Part shown: piece after piece, positions 1 to 9,712 of the stretch
How the letters are laid out: the number at the start of each line of letters is the position of its first letter
How positions within the stretch are numbered: position 1 is the stretch's first letter
From: Posidonia oceanica
Lineage: Eukaryota > Streptophyta > Magnoliopsida > Alismatales > Posidoniaceae
Reading direction: 5' to 3'
NCBI GenBank assembly: GCA_037176725.1
Contig: JAZBRS010000039.1
Span: 26,572,001-26,636,000, forward strand
DNA length: 64,000 nt
Made by a program: the position numbers and the translations under genes
Notes under the pieces: generated by a model
What the model saw: the letters and a program-made list of their open reading frames with translations, nothing else
What the model was told of the DNA's origin: nothing
Database searches by the model: none

Positions 1-566
1 TTGCATACAGACCTTCCACTAATACCCCCAGACTCCCCAGAACCCTGTTTTCTGGAAAATTTACATTTTAGACCCTAGTTTTTCTCAAAATTGCACTCTG
101 ACTTCTTTCTATTTTCAAAACCTCTTTTAAAGCATACCCTCTTTTCAAAACAACCTTCTGAGCCTAGTTTTTTGCAAAAGAGACCCCAGCCCTCTCCTGT
201 TTGCAAAACCCTTTCCTGTGGACCCCTGTTTTCTGGAAAATTTGTATTTTAGCCCCTTTTCTTTTTCAAAATGCCTTCTGAACTCCTGGCTTTTCCCAGT
301 CTCTTATCATTGCTTTTTCCTGCTTTTGCATGCATCCTGCACTCATCTAACCTTGCATTTTAGCATCTTCTTGCACACACTAAGCACTTTTAGCTCCCTT
401 TCACTTGGGAAAACCTTTTGCACATCCCTAGGACCTCCTGAACACCTAGATCTGTTCTTCTCCCCTGTTCTGGTCCTTCTGCCTTGAAGCTGCGATATCT
501 TCCAATCCGGCCGTTGGATCTTCTCAAGTAAGCTGCCCAGGCGACCGCAGCGAAGCGCTCTTCAGC

Positions 567-698
567 ATGGACCAGACAGATTTCAGATCAGGCTCCCGGA
601 TTTCCAGGTACGTCCTCCTGAACCCCTGCATTGCATTCATTTGCATACCATTTGCACAGTTTTCCTTGTTTTCGCTTTCTGTCTCTTCGAGCATGTAG
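567..698 (+). other. Conserved short upstream ORF (43 codons) with internal splice-donor-like site
   Basis: The ATG at 567 has A at -3 and G at +4. The first 14 codons read MDQTDFRSGSRISR. Homologous starts occur in every LTR copy in the window (22754, 29083, 36951 on minus, 46058, 52071), and in each exactly 41 nt separate the A of ATG from an AG|GTANGT junction (here 607|608). The frame runs to a stop at 696-698 here, stops just after the junction in E2, and runs on through the minisatellite in the two solo LTRs. It may be a uORF or a small first coding exon; no function is known to me. Confidence 0.4.
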
Positions 699-1065
699 AA
701 TAGGGCCTCCCCTTTCTGCTTCTATCTCCAAATCCCCGTTTCGCGTACCCCTGTGTGTTTTGTGTTGAGTTTTCCCTGGATCCATCACTTAATGTGGCTT
801 TCTTCTCCCTTTTCCACGATCCGATCGCATCGCGAGCTTTGGGCAGCGTGCGAGACACACCGTGGAACGGTTTAGTGGGAAACAGTCGCAAAGAGGTGGT
901 GATCCCTCCGTTTGCACACTCTCCCCTCTGTAGGTCTTCACACCTACTTTGAGCGGTCCTGAACGACGTTTGTTCTTACACACACGTTGTTTTGCCTCTC
1001 CTTTGGCCCCTTCTGATCTCTTCTGCATTCTTGCTTTCGCATGGCTTTTCTGAGGTTTTTGCTTC

Positions 1066-1400
1066 GCTGTTTTGGCACTGTTTCGCGTGCCTGCCCTTGT
1101 TTTGGCACCGTTTTGTGTGCCATTCTGTTTTCTTGCCTTGTTTTGCATGCTGCCTTGCTTTCTCGCTTGTTTTGCATGTCGTTCTCGTTCTTGCACCGTT
1201 TTGCGTGCCTCTTTGCTCGCTTGTCTCGTTTTGCGTGCTGCCTGGTTTTCTCGCTTGTTTTGCGTGCCGGTTTCGCTCTTTTGCATCGTTTTGTGTGCCT
1301 TCCTTGTTTCTCGCCTTGTTTTGCGTGTTTTACGCCATTTGCCCTTGCATGCCGATTGCATTGCATGGCTTCCTCGTTGTTTTGCATTCTCGTCTGCATT
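1066..1400 (+). repeat. LTR minisatellite, about 30-bp units (type A LTR)
   Basis: Degenerate tandem units carry a core like CACCGTTTTGCGTGCC separated by CTTGTTTTCTCGC-like spacers. The long Cys/Phe/Leu-rich ORFs in three frames here are by-products of the repeat. The same array lies in all LTRs of the window with different copy numbers. Confidence 0.85.
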
Positions 1401-1601
1401 TGCATATCGGGCTGTGATGCTTACTGCCTGGAGTTCTCACGAGTTAGGTTTCGCCTAATTCGGAACACAGACAGCGTAGCTGAGCACTTAGAGAGCACGT
1501 TTACTTCCTTGTTTTGTTTCTCCCCACTTAGAGCACACCTAGAGCATTCATTCCGGCATTTATAGGCACATAGGCATTCAATCCTGCATCTTTCTGCGTA
1601 T

Positions 1602-1740
1602 GCGAGCGTAAGCCTAGAAAGACCGATTCTCGGGCGTGTCGGGGGTGCCTAACACCTTCCCCGCGCGTAACAGGAGTCCTTACTCTGTCTTTTGGCCCGC
1701 AATGACCGTACTGCCCTTATCCTAGGCTAGAGTCATCTCA
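1602..1740 (+). other. Conserved Tat-type LTR block with GGTGCCTAACACC core
   Basis: This stretch is nearly unchanged in all LTRs here, type A and type B (about 23789-23927, 30114-30240, 35890-36015 minus, 47085-47210, 53014-53140). The core GGTG-CCTAA-CACC is a small inverted repeat. From memory a similar block lies near the 3' end of the LTR in many plant Tat/Ogre elements; its role (processing, polyadenylation, dimerisation) is not known to me. Confidence 0.6.
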
Positions 1741-1856
1741 TTTGCATTTGTTTGCATTTGTTTTCCTTTGCATCGCTTTGCTTTGCATTTCTTGCTCGAT
1801 TTTTGTGTGTTAATTCGCGCATTTCCCCGGTTTTCCTTGTCTCCCGTTAATAGACA

Positions 1857-1870
1857 TGGTGGCGACTCTG
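1857..1870 (+). promoter_or_regulatory. PBS-like decoy inside the LTR
   Basis: TGGTGGCGACTCTG contains the first 11 bases of the true primer site (TGGCGACTCTG) about 128 bp upstream of it. Copies occur at 24044 (E1 3' LTR) and about 53269 (E3), with decayed or variant forms in E2, solo A and solo B. It could be a fossil of an earlier LTR boundary. Confidence 0.45.
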
Positions 1871-1987
1871 ATTTGTCTTATCTTTCCTTTTTCTCCTCGA
1901 TTCCAAGTGTTTTCGAGTTGAGCCTCTTCCTTGGATCTCAATCGCCGCTGGAAATAGCGAGCCTGATTCCGATCGGGATCACTACTG

Positions 1988-2005
1988 TGGCGACTCCACT
2001 GGGGA
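1988..2005 (+). promoter_or_regulatory. Primer binding site of E1
   Basis: TGGCGACTCCACTGGGGA lies one base after the LTR end and matches the Tat/Ogre-type primer site, which I recall as complementary to the 3' end of a tRNA-Arg (not checked). E2 and E3 carry TGGCGACTCTGCTGGGGA at the same place, so this copy has two changes. Confidence 0.85.
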
Positions 2006-3311
2006 TTAGACTAGACTCCGGCTTTCGTTCCCGGCTTTTCGCTCGCTTGTTTTGCAGCTTTGTCTGCCTTGTGTGCCTTCTTCGCCTGTTTTGCTCGCTT
2101 TTCTGTGCAAACTCCTAGCGAGTCGCTTCGTAGCTACTTTGCTTAGGTTTTGCACCTCTTTTGTCTCGGTTTGCGCTTTCCTTTGCTTGGCTTTGCTCCT
2201 TTGCTTGTTTATTTACTTACTGTCTTGTTTATGCTCTTATTTCCTTTACAGTCTGCATACTTTTACCTTGCTTTATCTTACTTACTGCTTTAATTCTCGC
2301 ACATTACATGTCTACATACTTTGTTTGGCTAAAATACATGCTTTTTGGATGTTGAATGCTTCTTTTACACTCTTGCTATGTCACTACACACGCACATACT
2401 ATGCTTACATGCCTTTTGACTTGATGAATGTTTCTTTTTCACCATCATATTCACAAACACTCGCACATGCCATGAACATGCCTTCTGTTGTGTTGTATGA
2501 TGGTTGCTTGCCATTTTGACTGATTTTCTTCCCATTTGCACTTGCCATGCTTAGGATAGTAGAGACTTGTCTGCTTCCCCCATGATTAACTAAAAAATGC
2601 AAGTAAAAAGAACTTCTAGGGGCAACTAGAGACTACAAACAATCCTTCACTCCCTTTGGTTAATAAAATGTGCAAGATAAAAAACTCTAATCATTTTGCA
2701 TAAGCATCATATAGGGCATGCATTCTTCTCCTCTGAGTCCACCTACTAGTCTGCGAAGGACGGTTCCGGCCTCTTGTTCCACTGCTTTGGGTGTGGCATA
2801 AGTTGGTCGGTCCGTCCCCTCCTTGTCCGGGGGTCGTGTCGGTATTAGTAGAGGGTACCACCCACGCTTTGGCGGGGTAGAGGCCACCAACGCACCACCC
2901 TGTCATTACCTGAGCTTTGGGCCGGGAGTTAGACAGGGGACCTACTTTTTCTGACCTGAGTCGGTGACCCGCACACCCAAGGATACCCGGAGTAGACAAC
3001 CTTGCTAGGAAACACTAGTTAGGTAAGGGGGCATACTAGAAAGCATGCACGTCATTCACGCCACTTAACTAACTCATTTGCATTCATCTTTTAGTTTCTA
3101 ACTCTAATTTCCTTCTGTTGTGTCAGCGTGATCGGTAAGCGAGTTTCCCTTTGCCAAGAGCTCGAGTATCGACCCTCGTTGACGCCCTTTCTGCAACTTA
3201 GTTCGCGACCATTCCCCTTCCGAGCTATCCGCACTTGCGACGATAGCTCCTCTTAGGAAGCACCGCTTGAATACTCGTCGCAGCCCTGTTCTCACACGCT
3301 CTAGGTCAGCA
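2006..3311 (+). other. E1 untranslated leader
   Basis: There is no credible coding region in these 1.3 kb. The first half is T-rich and close to E3; from about 2590 it is closer to E2. A block at 2714-2945 is strongly conserved in all three elements (31250-31490 in E2, 54141-54371 in E3) and contains CCCC...TTGT...CCGGGGG that can pair with itself; it is a candidate packaging or dimer signal. A pyrimidine-rich stretch ending in TGTGTCAG (3126) could act as a 3' splice site before gag. Confidence 0.6.
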
Positions 3312-6287
3312 ATGGCCCAGTACGTTAGTGAGTCTTCTTTTACTCCTGTCACGGAGGGTGTTTCCGCTTTGGCCCCTCCGGTTGCCCTTTCCGTCCCCCT
3401 TGTTCCCCCTCCGACGCCAGGGTTTCCTCCTCTGACGTCTCTAGGTTCTCAGTACACCCCGGGACAGTGGCAAGCCTCCCTTCCTCTGGATCCGGTCGCC
3501 GAGTCTATCTTGACGGCCGTTACTCGCGTTCCGGAGACGCCACTGCCCTTTCCGTCCCAGGGATACGTCGCTTTCGACATCCCTTCCACCGCTACTGCGA
3601 CTTTTTCCGTAGATCCCCTCCTTCCCGGACCATCTATGTCCGTGCCTCTTGCTTCTCAATCCCCGCCGGCACTGCACTTCAGCGTCCCCACTGCTGAGAC
3701 GCCCGAAGCACAGTACCAGCACCTGATGGAGCTTGCCCAGAGACTGCAGGGCATGGCTCTATCAGTTCGTCCTCCTTCTGCCCCTGTCATCCCTGAGGTT
3801 CCTCCGAGGCCAGTTCCTGCATTTCATGCATCAACCTCTGCACCTCCGCCTCGACCATCGTCGCAACTGCTCACGGTTCCGACGATGGGGGCTCGTTTAC
3901 CGCCTCCTCCTGCACAACACTTGGCACAGCATGCTCCACTTCCTTCTGGTGGTCAATCCTTTGGACCGGCTGGAGCCCAGTACCTCGCTGGCTCGCTGTC
4001 TGGCACCCCGCCTGTACAGCAACTAGTGCTCCGTCATCCTCCCCCTATCCCAGCACAGCATGGCATTTATTCTTCTCCTCTCCACCAAGTCCAGCATCCT
4101 GCATACACTCCTGCATACACTATCCCCCAGCACGGATACGCCGGCCATCTCGTTGCTCCACCAGGCGACGCTATGGTAGATCCGGAGGAGCACTTAGGTG
4201 CGACCCATTCGGCGTATGTGCTCACTACCCCTGCTGATCCCACTCCTGCAGCAGCAATCCCAGACCCCATCAATAACCGGATGGACGTCTTGGAGAAGGC
4301 ACTACGACTAGTGCAGGGTACCGAGCACCAGACCTACCAATTCCGGGACCTCTGCTGTTTTCCAGAGGCGGTACTCCCTCCGAAGTTCAAGATTCCGGAC
4401 TTCGAGAAGTATAATGGTAGGGGCTGCCCTGTAGCACACCTGAAGGCGTATTGCGGTGATCTCGCTCAGCTTCAGGCTGACGAGAGGTTGCTGATCCGCT
4501 TGTTCCAGAAGAGTTTGACCGGGCCGGCACTCAAGTGGTTCACATCACTCGATATGTCAGCCATCAAGACTTGGAACGACCTCAGTCAGGCGTTCCTGGA
4601 GCAATACTCCTTCAACCTCGATCTTGTCCCAAAGAGGGCGGACTTGATCGCCATCAAGCAGAACTCTGGCGAGCCGTTCGGGGAGTACGTCGGCCGCTGG
4701 CGCGCCCTGGCCTCTCAGGTTCGAGATAGACCCTCTGACGAGGAATCTATCGAGATCGTTATCAAAGGGGCGCAGCCGTCTCTCGGGGCTCTGCTTAGCA
4801 TTCAGCCAGTCACTACTTTCGCGGCACTCATCAGAGCTGGAGCGCGCGTGGAGAGTTCTTTGCGGAGTGGCAACTTCCCGGCTCTCTCTGCGTTCGCTAA
4901 GCAGGCAGCGATAAGCAGCAACAGTGTCAACAACAGCACCTTCAACAACAACAACAACGGTAGCAACAACAACCGCCCGAAGAGGATGGACTCGCCGAAA
5001 CCCGCTGTTGCATTCGTCGATTCTCCTGCTGTGCCTGTTCGCTTGCCATCCCGGCCTGCCCCAGCTCAGATGGTGTACGCTCCTGCACCTAGGATCCCGC
5101 ACACACCGCACATCACTACCACCGCTAGACCGGTCTATCCTACCGCACCGGTCCAGCAAGGCTCACACCAAAGGCAAAGAAGACCACCCGCTGAGAGGAG
5201 GAATTTCACCCCACTAGTGGAACCACTCACGGACATCTTGCCGAAGGTGGCATCGCTCCTAAAGTTCCCGGTGGTTCATCCGCTGCCAAGCCCTCTGCCG
5301 CATTGGTTTAGGCCGGACCTCTTCTGCAATTTCTATCGAAGCGTCGGGCATTCGACGGATAATTGCTTCTCCTTGCGGAACGCAATTCAGGACCTGATCG
5401 AATCGGGAACGATTGTGATCGACACGCACGAGGCATCCACTCAAGCACGCACTCATGCATCTGCATCTCCAGCTGTTCCCCCGCATTCTGGCATCGTCCG
5501 CCAACCTTTACCGGAGCACTCTTATCCGGGAGGGGCGGGAACCTCAGGCGTCCACTCTGTCTTTCCTTCTGGGCCTGCTACCTCTGTAGTAGACCCTTCT
5601 GATCTTATCTCTGACATCTCTGAGCCTTTCCCAGTCAGTTTCTATCTCGCGGCAGTTGCCGGCTCCGAGTCGGGAATCCATGTGATCCGACCGCGTGCCA
5701 GGCCAGAGCGCCCTCTCGCGCCTCCCGCCATGCTCCCTCAGGCTCAATCCCCTGTACACCTCTTAGCTAGAGCCCAGCCTAGTTCTCCCATTCACCTTTT
5801 AGGGCAGCCTCAGCTACACCTTCTAGGCAGACCCCAACCTGCCCCAGCCTTCCCACCCCAACAACCATACCCACTAGATAGACCTCAACATCCTGTAGGT
5901 CCCCCTGTAACCCCTCCTGTGCTCGCAGCACACGCTCCAGTCGTCATTAACCTGACCCTGGACACCTATCGCATCCCTTACAGCTACGCCACAGAAATGT
6001 GCGCGGAAGTAACGCGATCGGGGAGGATTTACAGACCCCCGATACCGGCAACTAGGCCAACTCACCCTAGACCTGTTATACCCCCACCCTCAGGCCAACC
6101 CTTAGCAGATCCAGCCCCAGATCAGCCCGTAGCTAGCCAAGCCCCTAGCCAGCCTGTAGTAACCCAGCTTCCTGCCACTACCCCTTTAGAACCTGCTAGA
6201 ATCACCCCTCCAGCTGCTAGGAGAAGCCAACCCAAAGCAGACCTAACTTCCCAGCTTAAGAAGGTTAAAGCCAACATCTCCATCTAG
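3312..6287 (+). CDS. gag: E1 gag polyprotein (capsid and nucleocapsid-like)
   Basis: Gag forms the cytoplasmic virus-like particle. I place the start at the ATG at 3312 (context CAGCAATGGCC) because E2 and E3 have the same start and sequence there; an in-frame ATG-like start at 3267 is less conserved. The 991-aa product has a long Pro-rich N-terminal arm (residues 1-320), a retrotransposon gag core (about 324-526, starting MDVLEKALRLVQG), an Asn-rich linker, and a zinc-finger-like motif C672-x2-Y675-x4-H680-x4-C685. Tat elements usually have His where Y675 stands, so this finger looks damaged. The last quarter is Pro/Gln-rich. The TAG at 6285 replaces a Trp codon present in E2; protease follows in the same frame, so this stop is probably mutational, although programmed readthrough cannot be excluded. 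Confidence 0.9.
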   Translation: MAQYVSESSFTPVTEGVSALAPPVALSVPLVPPPTPGFPPLTSLGSQYTPGQWQASLPLDPVAESILTAVTRVPETPLPFPSQGYVAFDIPSTATATFSVDPLLPGPSMSVPLASQSPPALHFSVPTAETPEAQYQHLMELAQRLQGMALSVRPPSAPVIPEVPPRPVPAFHASTSAPPPRPSSQLLTVPTMGARLPPPPAQHLAQHAPLPSGGQSFGPAGAQYLAGSLSGTPPVQQLVLRHPPPIPAQHGIYSSPLHQVQHPAYTPAYTIPQHGYAGHLVAPPGDAMVDPEEHLGATHSAYVLTTPADPTPAAAIPDPINNRMDVLEKALRLVQGTEHQTYQFRDLCCFPEAVLPPKFKIPDFEKYNGRGCPVAHLKAYCGDLAQLQADERLLIRLFQKSLTGPALKWFTSLDMSAIKTWNDLSQAFLEQYSFNLDLVPKRADLIAIKQNSGEPFGEYVGRWRALASQVRDRPSDEESIEIVIKGAQPSLGALLSIQPVTTFAALIRAGARVESSLRSGNFPALSAFAKQAAISSNSVNNSTFNNNNNGSNNNRPKRMDSPKPAVAFVDSPAVPVRLPSRPAPAQMVYAPAPRIPHTPHITTTARPVYPTAPVQQGSHQRQRRPPAERRNFTPLVEPLTDILPKVASLLKFPVVHPLPSPLPHWFRPDLFCNFYRSVGHSTDNCFSLRNAIQDLIESGTIVIDTHEASTQARTHASASPAVPPHSGIVRQPLPEHSYPGGAGTSGVHSVFPSGPATSVVDPSDLISDISEPFPVSFYLAAVAGSESGIHVIRPRARPERPLAPPAMLPQAQSPVHLLARAQPSSPIHLLGQPQLHLLGRPQPAPAFPPQQPYPLDRPQHPVGPPVTPPVLAAHAPVVINLTLDTYRIPYSYATEMCAEVTRSGRIYRPPIPATRPTHPRPVIPPPSGQPLADPAPDQPVASQAPSQPVVTQLPATTPLEPARITPPAARRSQPKADLTSQLKKVKANISI

Positions 6288-7928
6288 GATTTGATCCACA
6301 CTTCTGCTGAACACTGTGAGGCTTTTCTTCGCGTGTTCCAGGCTGCTCGTGTGTCCCAGTCCATTGAGCCTTCTGCCTTGGAGAGCATGGTTGGGTTAAT
6401 CGCAGAGCCCCAGGTCATCTCTTTTACGAGTGATGAGCTACCTCCGGCAGGGATTAATCACAACCAGCCCCTTTTCGTCACGGTGCAGTTCAAAAGCTTT
6501 CGCATTCCCCTAACGCTGGTTGATAACGGGTCAGGCCTTAATGTCTGCCCCTTGCGTACAGCAACCAAGCTCGGATTCAAAGCCGAGGATATCACGCCAG
6601 CCGTGAAGGGAATGACTGCTTTTGACAACACTCACCATGACGCTCTAGGGATTCTGATTATCCCTCTGGCTATCGGTCCGGTCGTCTTCGACGTAGAATT
6701 CTATGTCGTCGACTTGAAGCCCAACTTCAATCTTCTGCTTGGGCGCCCTTGGCTCCACAAGCATCAGGTCCTTCCTTCGACCCTCCATCGAATGATAAAG
6801 TACCGTCGTGGCGATGATGTCATTGTTGTCATGGCGGAGAACTTTGAGAAGGAGCGGATTGAAGCAGTCTCCCCCGTGTCTTCACAATCTATCCCGTTTG
6901 ACCCCAAGACTTCCGAAGCCCTATATCGCATTAACCGGTGCGAGCCAGTTAACTTCGTTCCTGATCTTGAACACGTCAACTCCTTGACCGTTCACAGCAA
7001 GCCCTTTCGAATGGTCGAGAATGTATGTCACAGGTGGGGTTATACAAAGGGTACGCCGCTCGGGCGTCACGGCCAAGGGATCGCGGAGCCGATCGTAGCA
7101 GTGGAGCGAAGGAAATCTGAAGGTCTCGGCTACGAACCAAAGCTCGACGAAGATCACTGCTTCCAGCTCAGAGATCGTGCGCAAGCCATTCCCAGAGACC
7201 TCACTAACTTTACCAGTGCAGGAATTCTGGGATCAACTGATTACCAAGCCACAGCACCGACAGAGGATTGGGTGTGTATTGAGGACTACTACTCGGATGA
7301 GGAGCAGTCTGATGCAATAGAGGCAGCCCCAATCAACTCAGCAGAAACAGTGGTCAGAGTAGAAGCCCCACAGTCAGTTTATTTAGCTCTCCCTCTGGCA
7401 GATACAGCAGGCAGCTCAGCAGGCCTTGTGGCAGATTCAAGTTCTCATCCTTCAGCAGCCACATCAGCTCCTCAGGAACAGACAGCAGCAGTGCAGGAGT
7501 CAGAGACACTCCTTTTGGCAGAACCAAGCATGCTACCAGCGGTCACAGACACATCAGTGCCACTGCCCCCATCTCTGGAGGGGCAGTCCATCAACTCAGT
7601 CGGCAGCGTGGCCCAGCCCGCTCCCTCAGCATCATCCTCAGGAATGCAGCTGGCGCAGTCCGCTCCGCATTCTCCTGACGACCTGCAGCAGCTCTCATGG
7701 CAAGACCCTATGGCGTCAGAGGCTGCGCTCTCTCAGTTACGGCCCGATACAAAAGGCCAACTGAGCACTACACTCTCTGGGCCCTTGAGCCCTCCAAGGA
7801 GCACCCCTGTTTATTCTCCGACAGTGACCCTGGAAGCTTATCCATCAGCAGCACCGCTGGCCTGTCCATTTGGGCCTTCTACATCTGAACTGCCATCAGC
7901 GGACGCGCCCGTGAACCAGATCATGTAG
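6288..7928 (+). CDS. E1 aspartic protease and G-patch-like segment
   Basis: This continues the gag frame after the TAG; the open stretch has no ATG of its own at its start. The retropepsin motif is LVDNGSGLNVCPL with D78-N79-G80 (residues counted from 6291), the D-x-G-S form seen in Tat elements, followed by the flap and the LLLGRPWLHKHQ motif near 149-159. It would cut Gag-Pol inside the particle. At about 245-285 lies WGYTKGTPLGRHGQGIAEPI...EGLGY, which fits the glycine pattern of a G-patch, an RNA-binding motif. The rest (about 290-545) is Ser/Ala/Gln/Pro-rich linker with low complexity. The frame ends at TAG 7926, where E2 has a Gln codon, so the stop looks like a C-to-T change. Confidence 0.85.
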   Translation, partial: DLIHTSAEHCEAFLRVFQAARVSQSIEPSALESMVGLIAEPQVISFTSDELPPAGINHNQPLFVTVQFKSFRIPLTLVDNGSGLNVCPLRTATKLGFKAEDITPAVKGMTAFDNTHHDALGILIIPLAIGPVVFDVEFYVVDLKPNFNLLLGRPWLHKHQVLPSTLHRMIKYRRGDDVIVVMAENFEKERIEAVSPVSSQSIPFDPKTSEALYRINRCEPVNFVPDLEHVNSLTVHSKPFRMVENVCHRWGYTKGTPLGRHGQGIAEPIVAVERRKSEGLGYEPKLDEDHCFQLRDRAQAIPRDLTNFTSAGILGSTDYQATAPTEDWVCIEDYYSDEEQSDAIEAAPINSAETVVRVEAPQSVYLALPLADTAGSSAGLVADSSSHPSAATSAPQEQTAAVQESETLLLAEPSMLPAVTDTSVPLPPSLEGQSINSVGSVAQPAPSASSSGMQLAQSAPHSPDDLQQLSWQDPMASEAALSQLRPDTKGQLSTTLSGPLSPPRSTPVYSPTVTLEAYPSAAPLACPFGPSTSELPSADAPVNQIM

Positions 7929-9712
7929 ACTCCAAGGGCAACGATCCATCTTGCAGCCGGGCCAGTGCCGCAGGCCCCCGGCGCCTACTACGTCGACTCC
8001 CCCTCAGACGAGGAAGAAGGAGCGGCGATAGAAGCCCAGGTCGATTCTTGGATGTCTGACTTAGAGCTACTCTATCAAGAACAGATCAAGTCAATAACAG
8101 AAGACCTGGCAGAGCATCAAGCTGCAGAAAGGAAAGGAAAAGCCGTAGTCACGGATCCTCCTCTGCAAGAGGACCATGCTTCTATCATGGTCCTAGAAGA
8201 CTTAGCAGCGCCGGACTCCCCTAGACCAGATGAGCTCATCACTCTTCAACCTGAAGGTGGGTCTAGGTGGTTTGTGCAAGCCATGCCTCACCTGAGCAAT
8301 ATATCGAGCGGCAGTGACCAGATCAGCCGCCAGTCCGGCATATCCTCCGCTAGCACACTAGAAGACCCAGAGGGGGGAGTATCAGCAGTAGATGCAGCAG
8401 CAGAGCAGAATGCCTCAGCAGCCTCAGCAGCACAGTCAGCAGAGCAGTCAGCAGTATCAGCAGCAGAGTCAGTTGAGCCCTCAGCAGAATCAGCAGCCTC
8501 AGCAAGATCAGTCAGGTCAGAGCAAGTAGTAGAAGGAGTTGCTGGGACGGAGGTCGCGCACCGAGGCTACAAGAATACTCGAGTGAGCGTGACCATCCTG
8601 AAGCGTCACCAAGGCCAAGCAGTGGAACACATACACTCTTTCAACATTGCAAGTCCTTCTTTTGAGAAAGAGATCCTCTCAGAACTTATTGCTTATGGAG
8701 AAGAGGATGATACGGGCATGGCTGAAACTGACGAACCTTTGCCCGAGTTCCGGCCCTATGACGACGACCCAGAAGGCCCCAACCTCCATGTTGAAGAAGA
8801 AACGGAGGTTGTCAACATCGGCACGGCTGAGGAAGTCAGAGAAGTTTGCATCAGTGCCCAGCTGTCCGCCCAGGCTCGAGCTGAATTCATCGCATTCCTG
8901 AAAGAATATGTGGATGTCTTCGCTTGGAGTTATGAAGATATGGTCGGCCTTGACATAGAGATAGTGGTGCACAATCTGCCCTTAAATCCGGATGCCAAGC
9001 CAGTAAAGCAGAAGCTAAGAAGATGGCGACCGCAGTGGCTGCTCATGATCAAAGAAGAGATAATGAAGCAGCTTGGAGTCAACTTTCTGAAGGTCGTTCT
9101 TTATCCTGAATGGCTGGCAAACATTGTACCTGTGCCCAAGAAGGATGGCCGAATCCGGATCTGCATCGACTACAGGGACCTGAACAAGGCGAGTCCCAAA
9201 GACGACTTTCCATTGCCCCACATTGATGTCCTAGTCGACAATACAGTGGGCCACAAAATGCTCTCCTTCATGGACGGCTTTTCTGGATACAATCAGATCA
9301 AAATGGCAGAAGAGGACATGGAAAAGACTTCATTCATCACCCCTTGGGGAGTCTTCTGCTACCAAGTCATGCCGTTCGGCCTGAAGAATGCTGGTGCAAC
9401 CTATCAGAGGACCATGACTGCGCTATTCCACGACCTCATGCACCAAGAAGTGGAGGTCTATGTAGACGATATGATTGCCAAAACCAAAGAGCCCGAGGAT
9501 CATCTTGCCTGTCTCAGAAAGCTCTTTGACCGTCTACGGAAGTACAAGCTGCGCCTGAATCCCAAGAAGTGCGTATTCGGGGTATCTTCTGGCAAATTGC
9601 TCGGCTACATTGTTAGCCAAAGGGGGATTGAGGTGGACCCGTTGAAAGCACAAGCCATCGTGGACATGCCACCCCCTAGGACTGAAAAAGAAGTCAGAAG
9701 TCTGCTTGGCGT
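7929..9712 (+). CDS. E1 reverse transcriptase segment, frameshifted at its 3' end
   Basis: This is still the same frame as gag and protease. After an acidic and Ala/Ser/Gln linker (CAG-rich stretch 8385-8520) the RT begins near 8950: NLPLNPDAKPVKQKLRR, then PVPKKDGRIRICIDYRDLN (about 9127-9183), FMDGFSGYNQI, and the catalytic YVDD at 9459-9470. It copies the element RNA to cDNA in cytoplasmic particles. A one-base loss within about 9705-9715, just after the conserved RSLLG motif, shifts the frame; the shifted reading ends at a TGA at 9777-9779. The downstream thumb and connection continue in another frame from 9776. RT catalytic residues are intact, but this copy cannot make a full Pol. Confidence 0.88.

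Larger units (their letters stand above)
1..1986 (+). repeat. E1 5' LTR, 3' third only
   Basis: This matches the last 1986 bp of the 3' LTR. It holds T-rich sequence with repeated TTGCATTTTAG-like motifs (1-480), a GC-richer block with a short ORF and splice-donor-like site (567-613), a Cys/Phe-coding 30-bp minisatellite (about 1066-1400), and the 1602-1740 block with a GGTGCCTAACACC core that I recall from other Tat/Ogre elements. The terminal base is T (1986) where the 3' LTR and E3 have A, a point change at the LTR end. Confidence 0.93.

Noticed and set aside
789..1565. Overlapping Cys/Phe- and Lys/Arg-rich ORFs of 120-190 codons on both strands in the LTRs
   Set aside because: They sit on the 30-bp minisatellite, whose length is a multiple of three and keeps several frames open; no domain, no consistent start.
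4557..5159. Antisense ORFs within gag and pol (for example 4557-5159 minus, 10178-10639 minus)
   Set aside because: Shadows of GC-rich codons in the sense gene; no recognisable protein.
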